Shown: positions 36,177 to 44,807 of the stretch, in pieces
Layout of the letters: each line of letters starts with the position of its first letter
Position numbering within the stretch: the stretch's first letter is position 1
Source of the DNA: Peribacillus frigoritolerans
GTDB lineage: Bacteria; Bacillota; Bacilli; Bacillales; DSM-1321
Assembly (NCBI RefSeq): GCF_040250305.1
Contig: NZ_CP158190.1
Coordinates: forward strand, 2,884,001 to 2,948,000
Reading direction: 5' to 3'
Length of the DNA: 64,000 nt
Made by a program: the position numbers and the translations under genes
The notes under the pieces: generated by a model
What the model was told of the DNA's origin: nothing
Database searches by the model: none
Seen by the model: only the letters and a program-made list of their open reading frames with translations

Positions 36177-36269
36177 ATCTTCATCTTCTTTCTTTCAATT
36201 ATGATAAATTGGACGCAAAGCCATCATATAGAAAATGCACACAAAATGCACACAAAATGCTCGAACGGA

Positions 36270-37268
36270 TTAACTGTTAAGAATTTCCCTGGCAATCAAA
36301 CGAAATGAATTAAGCCTATCCTCCAACTTATGAGTGATGGTTATCAGCATGATTTCATCTGCTTGATATTTCTCCTGAATCTCGTATAGCCGATACTTCA
36401 CTTGTGAAGGAGTACCAAAAATCAGTTTTTCATGCATCGTTTCCATCAGTGCTTTTTCTTTTTCAGTCCAATCATGGCTCCTTACCTCTTCTATGCTTGG
36501 AACCTGCTTTCTTCCACCTTGTCCACTTTGAATTTTCCATAGAATGTTGCTAAGGGCAATTTCTTTCGCATGTTCCTCCGTTTCTGAGCAAATGGCCGAA
36601 ACCGTAACGATCGTTTTAGGTTCTTTAAGCAACCCTTTTGTTTGAAAGTGTTCACGGTACTGATGAAAGCTCTGCACTCCATCATTTTCACTCATGAATT
36701 CACCAAACGCGTATGCAGTCCCATTCTCAGCGGCAAGATTTGCACTTTTCCCGCTTGTTCCCAATATCCATGGTTCAGGCGGCACCTTTGGGATAGGAGC
36801 AGCAGAGACATTTGAAAATGGATGTTCATTCGGAAATTCATCTCTTAGAAAATTCAACAGTTCTTGAACTAGTTCAGGCATTTTATAAACATTCTGAAGA
36901 AAATTATCGGATAATGCCATCGTTGCTTCGGCAGATCCACCAGGAGCACGCCCGATTCCCATATCAATCCGGCCAGGAAAAAGTGTAGCTAGCATATTAT
37001 AAGTCTCTGCTATCCTGTATGGCTTATAATGTGGAAGCAGCACTGCCCCTGAACCAATTCGGATATTTTTTGTTTGTGCACCAATATAGCTTATCAAAAC
37101 CTCTGGAACGGAACAGGCCAATCCTGGGAGATCATGATGTTCAGTTAACCAGATTCTGCTATAACCAAGTCTATCTCCTTCTTGTGCGAGTTGCAGTGAA
37201 GCCTGTAAGGCTTCTTGTGCTGATTGTCCTGATGCAATTGGTGATTGATCCAAAATGCTAAGTTTCAT
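36270..37268 (-). CDS. LLM class flavin-dependent oxidoreductase (second copy)
   Basis: 332 residues with the same family block as its neighbour: IWLTEHHDLPGLACSVPEVL at about residues 40-59, RIGSGAVLLPHYKPYRIAE and FPGRIDMGIGRAPGG. It has PEPWILGTSGKSANLAAENG where the downstream protein has [20 protein letters not shown]. The two genes are tandem paralogues in one direction, 93 bp apart. That gap contains a short AAAATGCACAC tandem repeat. RBS GGAGGTAAC precedes ATG 37268. Confidence 0.88.
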   Translation of the reverse strand: MKLSILDQSPIASGQSAQEALQASLQLAQEGDRLGYSRIWLTEHHDLPGLACSVPEVLISYIGAQTKNIRIGSGAVLLPHYKPYRIAETYNMLATLFPGRIDMGIGRAPGGSAEATMALSDNFLQNVYKMPELVQELLNFLRDEFPNEHPFSNVSAAPIPKVPPEPWILGTSGKSANLAAENGTAYAFGEFMSENDGVQSFHQYREHFQTKGLLKEPKTIVTVSAICSETEEHAKEIALSNILWKIQSGQGGRKQVPSIEEVRSHDWTEKEKALMETMHEKLIFGTPSQVKYRLYEIQEKYQADEIMLITITHKLEDRLNSFRLIAREILNS

Positions 37269-37520
37269 TTTGTTACCTCCTTTCTAGTCTTTCGTAATTT
37301 AATGGTAAATCATAACTAGTCGAAAGTCGCCTGAAACGCTTGCTTTGTTATTTTAGTTTGCGGCCTTTAGCAAAAAATATAAGGAGCTGAATTCAAATTT
37401 GGGAGTATGAGTAAATGGTATATTCTAGCGAGGTTTTTGATTTAATACATCAAGAAGGCAAGTGACATAAATGGTCGTCACTTATTCTATCGAGGTCTTT
37501 TTAGGGATATATGTAAAAAA
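37269..37520. other. Intergenic region without a gene
   Basis: No supported coding sequence. Two related strings, ATTCTAGCGAGGTTTTT near 37422 and ATTCTATCGAGGTCTTTTT near 37484, are about 62 bp apart, and the sequence looks like eroded repeat DNA next to the IS relic. Confidence 0.5.
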
Positions 37521-37544
37521 GAAAAGCCCTTTTAAGGGGCTTTC
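37521..37544. repeat. Copy 1 of a 24-bp direct repeat made of a terminator hairpin
   Basis: Identical over 24 bases to 38171-38194. The unit is itself a hairpin (AAAGCCC / GGGCTTT with a TTTTAAG loop). The two copies flank the IS relic exactly. Confidence 0.9.
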
Positions 37545-38171
37545 TAGTTTGTAGACAAAAGGAGTTCGGAATTAAAAAATTTTGAACCCCTTTTGAAATT
37601 CCCTCTGAATTTCGCCTAAAGTTAAGAGATTGGGGGCTCTACGAGCCCACTATCTTATGCCATTTTTGGTCCTCGCCATGTCCAATTGGTCATCTTCTTT
37701 AAATTAATGGCAGCGAAAGTAAGCATCGCCTGCATCGACAATTTTTTAAGTCCCCTTAAAGTAGTCCAACGCATACCATGCTTTTCTTTTGCATCTGCGA
37801 ATACACGCTCATTCGTTTCTTTACGCTTCGCATATATAGGTTTTACATTTTGATGATGACGCAGATGATCTGCTTCTTCCACATGTGTTTGCCAGATATG
37901 CCGTGTCACCAGGTTTTAATACTTCTATTTTAAAACAAAAATAACTCTAGGCAAAAGTGTTCTATCTAAAAGGTAAGACAAAGTTGATTGGAACGGAAGG
38001 TACGAGACTCCTGCGGGAAAAGCGAGTCTAGGGGAGACCCCGCAGGCGAAAGCCGAGGAGGCTCCCGGACCGCCCGCGGAAAGCGAGTGCCTGTAGTGGA
38101 AATCAACGTCCAAATTGTACAAGCCATAAAAATAGACAAACTCGATTTTCATCGAGTTTGTCTACAGTCTG
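37545..38171 (-). mobile_element. IS1182-like relic (element A) flanked by a 24-bp direct repeat
   Basis: On the minus strand the left end (from 38171) reads TCAGACTGTAGACAAACTCG with a CAAACTCGATGAAAATCGAG-type hairpin. A GC-rich block bounded by GTTGATT and AATCAAC (37983-38107), an AT-rich stretch, a transposase C-terminal fragment and a right end (CTCCTTTTGTCTACAAACTA at about 37545) follow. Left and right ends share TGTAGACAAA in inverted orientation. Only about 630 bp remain of an element that would be about 1.5-2 kb when intact. Confidence 0.75.
37655..37909 (-). pseudogene. IS1182-family transposase, C-terminal fragment
   Basis: 84 codons: HVEEADHLRHHQNVKPIYAK, KRKETNERVFADAKEKHGMR, WTTLRGLKKLSMQAMLTFAA and NLKKMTNWTW. 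The ERVFADAKEKHGMRW motif with its conserved Glu and TTLRGL is the C-terminal DDE block of IS1182-group transposases. The N-terminal catalytic domain is missing and there is no start or RBS. It is non-functional. Confidence 0.85.
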
Positions 38172-38194
38172 AAAAGCCCTTTTAAGGGGCTTTC
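38171..38194 (-). terminator. Terminator of the helicase gene; copy 2 of the 24-bp direct repeat
   Basis: AAAGCCC / GGGCTTT hairpin 6 bp past the helicase stop, with a TTTTCAG tail on the minus strand. The whole hairpin is duplicated at 37521-37544 on the far side of the IS relic. Confidence 0.8.
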
Positions 38195-38199
38195 CAAAG

Positions 38200-40446
38200 C
38201 TATTCACTTTTTTTGAATTGAGATAGTAATTCATCCGCCATTATTTCCGAATCCAAACGAGCCGCTATATATGGAGGCTGGACCCGATTATTGGACTCTA
38301 CGGGCAAACCTAGCCAGACAACTCGTTTATCCAAGATGATAAACGAAAAGGAAACAGGTGAACAAATAAATTGATCAGAGTGGATATCAGGGTTTCTTTT
38401 TGCTGAAATGATCGTCAATTTCACTGCAGGGTTTCGTTTCATTAAATATTGCTGCCATTCTTCTGACAAACTGTTCAAATCCGGAACAGCAAAAACCATC
38501 TCTTGTTTTGTTGAGTCTATATCTTCCTGAAGGTCCCCCAATTTACGGGCATGCATCCATTGTAATCTCGGATGCTGATGTTTAACCCATTTTCCAATGT
38601 CTTTCTTTGATACAATCTGATCATTTTGAATTTGATGATCGACAAGCTGACGAAGTGTTTTGCTGCGATAAACGTGTTTGTTAACAAATGAAGTGTCACA
38701 TACATGTACGAACTTTCCCTTTGTCCTTGTTATGGCCACGTTAATGAGCCTTTCACTTTCTCTCCCTGTCAATAACATTCCAGCCCTGTTTTGCGGATAA
38801 CTATCAACTGTGTCAAAAATCATCATCTCCCGTTCACTTCCCTGGAACCGATGTACAGTTGCAGCGATGATATCCGCCGTTTGCCGTTCTTTGTCATATA
38901 AGTCATCCAATAGTTTTTCCATCAAATCCGCCTGGGCACGATATGGGGCGACATAACCGATTGATCTTGCCCCGCCCACATAAGCTTCATGAATCAGTTG
39001 AAAAGATAAAAGCAATTGCCATATATTCATTCTCGAGTGGGATGTGCGTTCAGTGATGCAATATTCCCCTGCTAAGCTAGTATCGAGCAGTGCCGCTGCC
39101 TTATTGGCAAATGGTTCCGCCAGCATTATTCCCTCCCTGCTGGTCGCAACACTTTTATGATCGCCAACATAATTGTTATAGACGACACGATTAGTGAATG
39201 CTGAAATATCCGGATGCATGCGGCGCTGTTCCTTTAATAGGAATAAATGGGGATGAAGTTCTCCTTCTTCAACAGACTGGGCGACACCAGCCCGATGAAA
39301 AATGTCTTCCTTCAGCCAAAGTTTCACTAGGGAATCTCGAGCCGAAGCAATAGGCGGCAATTGTTTGAAATCACCACAAACGATAATATGCTTGGCTAAC
39401 GCTGCAGCAAAAGCCACCTGAGGTACGTATGCCATACTCGCTTCGTCCAAAATGACCAGATCATATTCCTTTTGATAAACCGTTTCATCATTTGCGGCTT
39501 TAGCCAAGGTCGTTCCGATGACTTTTGCTTCTTTTACGAATTGAATCTCTTTTTGGCGGATTTTCTCCAAGACTTTGGCCAGCTTTTTCTCTATCTCAAT
39601 TAATTGATCTGTATCCCTTTTACTGAAGGACCCTGCCAAGTCATGCTTTAACAGACGTTTCTCTTCGCCAAGCTCTTCTTTTTCTTTAATTAATGTCGGT
39701 TCATGTTTACCTAATAATTGCCCTGTAACAATATCATCATGAATGGCTAGTGATTCACCGATTTGAGATCCATAGCGAAGCACATCGCCTTCTTTGAAAC
39801 GATCTTTCTTTTTAATGAATGACGAAATTTCAGCCATCAAAACATCGACAGCCTGGTTGCTATGGGACAAAACCAGAACTTTTTTATCCTGTAAATAATG
39901 ATTGGCTACTGTACGAGCCAATGTATAGGTTTTTCCTGTTCCAGGGGGTCCCCAAACAAAAGTGACAGGGTTGAATTTCGAGCGCGCATATAATTCTTTC
40001 ACGCTGCTTTGTTTTTCAATTAAAGGATGTTTTTGCGGCATGGACGGATCCATCAGGCGCTTGATCCGAAGCCTTTTCCTTTTGCTTCTCTTGGTTTCAT
40101 CCAAGCGGATGATCAATTGCTCAAGCAATTCCCAGGGGTCGTGGTATAAAAAGGCTTCATCGATCATATCACCTAGCGAGCGATCAAAAACAATGATTAT
40201 ACTTTTCCCTTCAGATGAGAGGATTCTTCCCTCCTGCTTAATCCCTCCCCATTCCAGTCGAACGAGGGAACCGACAGGGATTTTTATCGATGAACCTGTT
40301 TCGAAATAATAGTTGAAAGAATCGTCACCTGTAAGCAGATGGCCGTTCGAAACCAGGTATTTTGTACTGCCATATTTTTTTAAATGCAGGATTTCAAGTT
40401 GAAGCGCCTGCTGCCATTCTTTTATATAATTAACTGTCGAATTCAT
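38200..40446 (-). CDS. Superfamily 1 (UPF1-like) AAA helicase
   Basis: 748 residues. The helicase motifs appear in order: Walker A GPPGTGKT at 166-173; motif Ia LSHSNQAVDVL; Walker B LVILDEAS; motif III GDFKQLPPIA; motif IV-like EQRRMHPDIS; motif V ATVHRFQGSEREMMIFDTV; motif VI NVAITRTKGKFVHV. The N-terminal 130 residues form an OB/1B-type accessory region, and the last 130 residues are a PLD-like or unknown domain (FSFIILDKRVVWLGLP). Family members unwind DNA or RNA 5'-3' or aid repair. The exact role is unknown. Confidence 0.9.
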   Translation of the reverse strand: MNSTVNYIKEWQQALQLEILHLKKYGSTKYLVSNGHLLTGDDSFNYYFETGSSIKIPVGSLVRLEWGGIKQEGRILSSEGKSIIIVFDRSLGDMIDEAFLYHDPWELLEQLIIRLDETKRSKRKRLRIKRLMDPSMPQKHPLIEKQSSVKELYARSKFNPVTFVWGPPGTGKTYTLARTVANHYLQDKKVLVLSHSNQAVDVLMAEISSFIKKKDRFKEGDVLRYGSQIGESLAIHDDIVTGQLLGKHEPTLIKEKEELGEEKRLLKHDLAGSFSKRDTDQLIEIEKKLAKVLEKIRQKEIQFVKEAKVIGTTLAKAANDETVYQKEYDLVILDEASMAYVPQVAFAAALAKHIIVCGDFKQLPPIASARDSLVKLWLKEDIFHRAGVAQSVEEGELHPHLFLLKEQRRMHPDISAFTNRVVYNNYVGDHKSVATSREGIMLAEPFANKAAALLDTSLAGEYCITERTSHSRMNIWQLLLSFQLIHEAYVGGARSIGYVAPYRAQADLMEKLLDDLYDKERQTADIIAATVHRFQGSEREMMIFDTVDSYPQNRAGMLLTGRESERLINVAITRTKGKFVHVCDTSFVNKHVYRSKTLRQLVDHQIQNDQIVSKKDIGKWVKHQHPRLQWMHARKLGDLQEDIDSTKQEMVFAVPDLNSLSEEWQQYLMKRNPAVKLTIISAKRNPDIHSDQFICSPVSFSFIILDKRVVWLGLPVESNNRVQPPYIAARLDSEIMADELLSQFKKSE

Positions 40447-40575
40447 TTTTCACTTTCCTCACAAAATATGCCATTGAACAAAGAAACTGGCCCATTGGCT
40501 AGGCTCCGAAGTAGAAAGTAACGCTGTTACCCAGACTTTTTTTGCGCATTACCTGTTTCATAAGCATATAAAATA

Positions 40576-40599
40576 AGGCCCAATCAATAGATTGGGCCT
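40576..40599 (-). terminator. Intrinsic terminator after pepF
   Basis: Perfect 10-bp arms (AGGCCCAATC / GATTGGGCCT), 4-base loop, TTATTTTATA tail on the minus strand. It lies 77 bp past the pepF stop. Confidence 0.85.
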
Positions 40600-40675
40600 C
40601 TCCTACGCCAATGTTTTAACTATAGCATTTTTTAAACATACATACCATGGGCTCTTTTGGAAGAAATGGTTTAGA

Positions 40676-42472
40676 TTAGCCTTCTGTCAACTCAGTGAAT
40701 TGGTCGACAAGATCGCTGAAAATCTTCATTGCGTTTTCGATTGGATCAGGTTTAGTTAAATCTACGCCTGTTTTCTTAAGCAGCTCCAATGGGAAATCGG
40801 AACTCCCGCTTTTCAAGAAGGTCAAATAACTTTCAAGTGTTTTTTGGTCCCCAGAGAGGATCTTATCAGCGATAGTGATGGCTGAAACGTAACCAGTAGC
40901 ATATTTGTAGACATAAAATGGACGATAAAAGTGTGGGATTCGTGACCAGCCATACTTCACTTCTTCATCGAAAATCATTTCATCTCCATTATAAGCCCGA
41001 AATATCGATTCATAGGCTGTATTAAAAACCTCGGCATTTAGAGGTTCATCATTTTCAGCTTTTTCATGTACGATCTTTTCGAACTCCGCAAACATCACCT
41101 GTGTGAAGAATGTTCCTTTAAAACTATCTATGAAATGGTTAAGTAAGTGTTTTTTCTTCTGCACGTCTTTTGTAGTCTTGATTAAATGGCGAATCAAAAG
41201 GATTTCATTCACAGTGGAAGCAACTTCAGCGACAAAAATGGAATACCCGGCACTTATTTGCGGTTGATATTTTGAACTATAGTATGAATGCATACCATGT
41301 CCAGATTCATGTGCAAGTGTAAAGACACTGTCTAAATCATCACGGTGATTTAATAAAATGAAAGGATGAACACCATAAAGTCCTAAATTGTAAGCACCTG
41401 ACCGTTTTCCAGGTGTTTCCCTGACGTCGATATATCTTTTTTCCTTAAAGGTTTTCAAGATTGTGATATACTCTTCGCCAAGAGGCTTCAGTGCTTCAAC
41501 CATCAAAGAAAAACCATCATCGTAAGAAATCTCCTCTTTAGCGCCTTCGACTAATGGCACACTTAAATCATAGGCACGCAATTCTTCTACACCCAGCAAT
41601 TTTTTTCTTAAATGAATGTATTTATGCATGGGTCCGATATTTTGCTTAGTAGACATAATCAAATTATCATAAACCTCTTTTGGAACTTGATCCCCAAATA
41701 AGGATTTTTCCAAGGCTGATGGATAATTTCTTAGTTTTGAAAGATTCACATTATTTTTGATTGCCGTGGCAAGTGTGGAAGCGATTGTATTCTTCAACTG
41801 TACATATGGCTGATAATAGGCGAAATAAGCCTCTTTTCTTTTATCGCGATCATCGTCTTCAATCAATTTGGAATACATTCCCCGCGTCAGCTCTACCCTC
41901 TCGCCGTCTTCATTCGTAACTTCCCCAAATTTTATATCCGCATTGTTGATCATCCCGAACGTTTTTTGGGGTGCTGAAAAGGCTTCGCCTATTTGGGAAA
42001 GCACCTCTTCTTGTTCTTTCGTTAACACATGGGCTTTATAGCGGAAGGAATCCAGTAAATCCTCTTCAAAATATTTCAAACCCTCGACTTCTTTTATGTA
42101 CCCTTTTAATGTTTGTTCTTCCAGGCTTAGAAGAAACGGCATGAAGAATGCAGAAGCATTACTTATTTTCTGCCCTAACTTACCAGCTCGATCCAGCAAT
42201 GCTTGTGATGAGGTGACCCGTGTATCCAAATCGGCTTGAAGCATGGCAAATACATATAGCTTGTTATAAATGTACCCAACTTCCTCACTTAACCGTAAAT
42301 ACTCAAATAAATCTTGAGCGGACTGAATATGCCCATCGTAAGTTTTTAATTTTTCTGTCATCTTAAGGACTTCTTGATAATCTTTTTCCCAATTAGCCTG
42401 ATCTTCGTAAATATCCTTTAAATTCCAAGTTTCTTCTATCTTTAATTCGTCACGTGATTTAAACGTTTGCAT
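40676..42472 (-). CDS. pepF: Oligoendopeptidase F (M3B metallopeptidase)
   Basis: 598 residues from ATG 42472 (MQTFKSRDELKIEETWNLKD), with GGAAG about 10 bp upstream; an in-frame ATG 21 bases earlier is an alternative. The zinc site is FTLAHESGHGMHSYYS (HESGH) with the downstream Glu in FVAEVASTVNE. RIPHFYRPFYVYKYATGY is the substrate loop. It is a cytosolic enzyme degrading 7-17-residue peptides. The length matches the family. It is a single-gene transcript by context. Confidence 0.95.
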   Translation of the reverse strand: MQTFKSRDELKIEETWNLKDIYEDQANWEKDYQEVLKMTEKLKTYDGHIQSAQDLFEYLRLSEEVGYIYNKLYVFAMLQADLDTRVTSSQALLDRAGKLGQKISNASAFFMPFLLSLEEQTLKGYIKEVEGLKYFEEDLLDSFRYKAHVLTKEQEEVLSQIGEAFSAPQKTFGMINNADIKFGEVTNEDGERVELTRGMYSKLIEDDDRDKRKEAYFAYYQPYVQLKNTIASTLATAIKNNVNLSKLRNYPSALEKSLFGDQVPKEVYDNLIMSTKQNIGPMHKYIHLRKKLLGVEELRAYDLSVPLVEGAKEEISYDDGFSLMVEALKPLGEEYITILKTFKEKRYIDVRETPGKRSGAYNLGLYGVHPFILLNHRDDLDSVFTLAHESGHGMHSYYSSKYQPQISAGYSIFVAEVASTVNEILLIRHLIKTTKDVQKKKHLLNHFIDSFKGTFFTQVMFAEFEKIVHEKAENDEPLNAEVFNTAYESIFRAYNGDEMIFDEEVKYGWSRIPHFYRPFYVYKYATGYVSAITIADKILSGDQKTLESYLTFLKSGSSDFPLELLKKTGVDLTKPDPIENAMKIFSDLVDQFTELTEG

Positions 42473-42545
42473 ATCGTCTGCACTTCCTTTCATGCTTATA
42501 GCTTACCCTTTATTATAATCGACTTTCAGAAAAATCTGCATAGAA

Positions 42546-42576
42546 AAACCAGTATGCTAAAAATACATACTGGTTT
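42546..42576 (-). terminator. Intrinsic terminator after azoR
   Basis: Perfect 11-bp arms (AAACCAGTATG / CATACTGGTTT), 9-base loop, TTTCTATG tail on the minus strand. Confidence 0.85.
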
Positions 42577-42589
42577 CCCCTTTAAAGAA

Positions 42590-43216
42590 TTAGAATTTTG
42601 CTGCAGTTTCAGCAACTTTCGCCAATCCTTCTGCAACGATATCCTGTGAGCGATCTGGGTATTGATTATGTCCCTCGATTACGACCGTTTCTGGGTTTTT
42701 AATGCCCCATAAGTTTAAATTCATCGTTACGTATTTCTCAGCCATTTCGCCAGCATCCATTCCAGGCAATGCATAATCGGATCCGCGTGCATTAAGTAAA
42801 GCCACTTTTTTATCTCCAGCTAAGCCGACTGGGCCTTCCGCTGTATATTTGAATGTTGTTCCCGCTTGGGCAAGATAGGAAATATAAGTTACCAATGGTG
42901 CTGGAACCGTTGCGTTCCATAGCGGGAAGGCAAATACCACTTTGTCTGCAGCAAGAAATTGATTCAAGTATTGTTGCACGATATCGGCAATCTCCACTTC
43001 TTCTTCTGTCAATTCCATGCCTTGGTTGCGTTTATATAAGGCAGTGATTGCAGTATTTCCGTAGTAAGGCAAGTTCAGTTCAAATAAATCCAATTCAGTT
43101 ATTTCATCGCTACTATTTGCTTCCTTATATGTGTTCAAAAACGTTTCATACATTTTGACACTGATTGCTTGATCCGCTGGACGGTCATTTGATTTAACAA
43201 ATAATACTTTAGACAT
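42590..43216 (-). CDS. azoR: FMN-dependent NADH-azoreductase
   Basis: 208 residues, flavodoxin-like. VLFVKSNDRPADQAISVKMY carries the FMN phosphate-binding N-terminus. FAFPLWNATVPAPLVTYISY is the conserved PxWN(F)xxP-type loop, and LLNARGSDY the third FMN contact. It resembles AzoR/YvaB enzymes that reduce quinones and azo compounds with NADH. RBS GGGGGAAC precedes ATG 43216. It lies upstream of pepF, with separate terminators. Confidence 0.93.
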   Translation of the reverse strand: MSKVLFVKSNDRPADQAISVKMYETFLNTYKEANSSDEITELDLFELNLPYYGNTAITALYKRNQGMELTEEEVEIADIVQQYLNQFLAADKVVFAFPLWNATVPAPLVTYISYLAQAGTTFKYTAEGPVGLAGDKKVALLNARGSDYALPGMDAGEMAEKYVTMNLNLWGIKNPETVVIEGHNQYPDRSQDIVAEGLAKVAETAAKF

Positions 43217-43423
43217 TTTTGTTCCCCCAATTGTTAATTTTGTATGTTTTTTTTAAAATAGCATTTAATCCGTATATCTCGAATTAACTGCAATTACTAC
43301 TTTCACATTATAAAACTGAAAATCTCATAAGGCAAGAAATATGTTTTTTATTTTCATTTTACATTTCATGAATTTGCGCGCCTGTATTATTTTATCCCGA
43401 CGCCCTCTAAGTAGCGCGAAAAA

Positions 43424-43447
43424 AACCGAGAGCATTTGCCCTCGGTT
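43424..43447 (-). terminator. Short terminator hairpin at the YqcI/YcgG gene end
   Basis: AACCGAG / CTCGGTT arms with a 10-base loop and a TTTTTTTCGCG tail on the minus strand. The right arm overlaps the stop codon. Confidence 0.65.
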
Positions 43448-44183
43448 AAGTTAACTCTTTATGATGGAAGGGGCACTTACCTTTTATCGGTTCTATATCA
43501 TCCCCTATGAAAAATTGTTTCCATTCATTATGATTTACATCTCCAAAGTGACTTATATCCGGATGTTTAGGAAGGTTATCCCATTTCTCCACTCGTTCAC
43601 GAACCTTTTCACGAGACATGATTCCGCCTTTTTCCGTTCCTTCCAAGCCTTCAAATATCATCCGGGGTTGGAATCCAAGTACAAGGCTATTTCCTAAATC
43701 ACGGGTTTTACGCTGTTTATAAGCAGGTGCATTACCAAAGACAAAGATTGGCTCCCCTGCAAAATGATAGTCCCATAAATAATGCTCAGGGTCTTTCGGC
43801 TTTTCAATTGGCCAAGGTTTTTCATCCGCTTTATGCAAGTATTGCAGGATATCCCAAAACCTTTTACGGTAAAATTCTATATCACCCTCTATTGATTCAG
43901 GCTCCATAAAGACGAAAAGGCCGTGCCTGATATATGGCGGTTCCTGAAATAAATCAAGAAAGCTTTCCACTGCTTTTGGGAGATTGGACCAATCTTTCTG
44001 TGTTATATAAGCATAACGAAGTTCCCCTTTATTTTCAGCTTTCATACCAAAATAACAAGGAAAGGTTTTATCGGTCACTGTATTATGGAATGTTTGATAT
44101 TCCTTAATTAGCCATTGCGGCACTCGATCGGGATTTGTCATATCTTCTTTTGTTAACAAACTTGAATTAGCAGTCAGCATCAT
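43446..44183 (-). CDS. YqcI/YcgG family protein
   Basis: 245 residues. Typical family strings are FPCYFGMKAENKGELRYAYI (residues 41-60), HGLFVFMEPES, WDYHFAGEPIFVFGNAPAYK, RKTRDLGNSLVLGFQPRMIF and a C-terminal IKGKCPFHH with Cys and two His. The family includes haem-dependent N-oxygenases such as GntA. The conserved RxRxLG and CPFHH pieces agree, but the substrate is unknown. ATG 44183 follows AGGAG by 4-7 bp, and an ATG one codon later is equally possible. Confidence 0.82.
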   Translation of the reverse strand: MMLTANSSLLTKEDMTNPDRVPQWLIKEYQTFHNTVTDKTFPCYFGMKAENKGELRYAYITQKDWSNLPKAVESFLDLFQEPPYIRHGLFVFMEPESIEGDIEFYRKRFWDILQYLHKADEKPWPIEKPKDPEHYLWDYHFAGEPIFVFGNAPAYKQRKTRDLGNSLVLGFQPRMIFEGLEGTEKGGIMSREKVRERVEKWDNLPKHPDISHFGDVNHNEWKQFFIGDDIEPIKGKCPFHHKELT

Positions 44184-44405
44184 TTTTCTCCTTAAATCGT
44201 TTTATTATATGTTACCCGCTTTAAATAAACTAAAACTTCTTCGGAGCGCAAAGCAGCTCAATCAGGTGCCCCTATATAATTACTTCTTTATTAAAGAGTT
44301 TATGACTTCCTCAAGGTTCATCGTAATTCAATTAAAAAACATTCATTCTGCATGTTAATCATTTTTTTTTAGGATAACCTAAGAAAAAAATAGGAGTGAT
44401 TTTTT

Positions 44406-44660
44406 ATGGCAAGGAGAAGGAAAATTCTAGTATCTGAAGCGAGAAAAGGACTCGATGATTTAAAAACCAAAGTTGCTGGTACAAAGAATCCCGAAGAAGC
44501 AAAGTTTGAAGTGGCAAAGGAAATTGGCGTACCGCTGAAAAAAGACTATAACGGTGAGCTGACATCCAAGCAGAATGGAAAAATAGGCGGAAAATTAGGC
44601 GGAGGCATGGTCAAGGAACTTATAAAGATGGCACAGGAAAACTTAGGAAAAAAACATTAA
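44406..44660 (+). CDS. Small acid-soluble spore protein, alpha/beta type
   Basis: 84 residues. KFEVAKEIGVPLKKDYNGEL contains the GPR protease site region (EVAKEIG). The C-terminal NGKIGGKLGGGMVKELIKMA is the DNA-binding second helix motif of alpha/beta SASPs. The N-terminus is basic (MARRRKIL). It coats spore DNA and protects it from UV and heat. It should be a forespore sigma-G target, but I could not assign a convincing sigma-G promoter. It shows directly that the host sporulates. Confidence 0.93.
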   Translation: MARRRKILVSEARKGLDDLKTKVAGTKNPEEAKFEVAKEIGVPLKKDYNGELTSKQNGKIGGKLGGGMVKELIKMAQENLGKKH

Positions 44661-44773
44661 CAAGAGTCGATCCCAGGTGGTAGTGCTCCACCTCAAAAGC
44701 TCATATATAGAAACGAACAGACTTAACGAAAAAAAATTTGGGACTTAACACTTTGGATGGCATTAAACTGTAA

Positions 44774-44803
44774 AAAAAGCCAACCTTTACGGGCTGGCTT
44801 TTT
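44774..44803. terminator. Bidirectional terminator between SASP and alcohol dehydrogenase genes
   Basis: AAAAAGCCA pairs with TGGCTTTTT around an imperfect centre. A run of seven A lies on one side and five T on the other, so it can serve both converging genes. Confidence 0.7.
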
Positions 44804-44807
44804 AATA

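Noticed and set aside
36232..36261. AAAATGCACAC repeated 2.7 times between the two LLM genes
   Set aside because: A short simple repeat in a 93-bp gap, most likely slippage; no sign of function.
37988..38185. Open frame on the plus strand across the GC-rich repeat block (SESRGDPAGESRGG-type translation)
   Set aside because: It is a by-product of the repeated GC-rich block. Comparable frames occur on the opposite strand and at 47713-48018, with no ribosome binding site.
44340..44400. Sigma-G promoter for the SASP gene
   Set aside because: GCATG-like -35 candidates exist, but no -10 close to the sigma-G consensus lies at the right distance.
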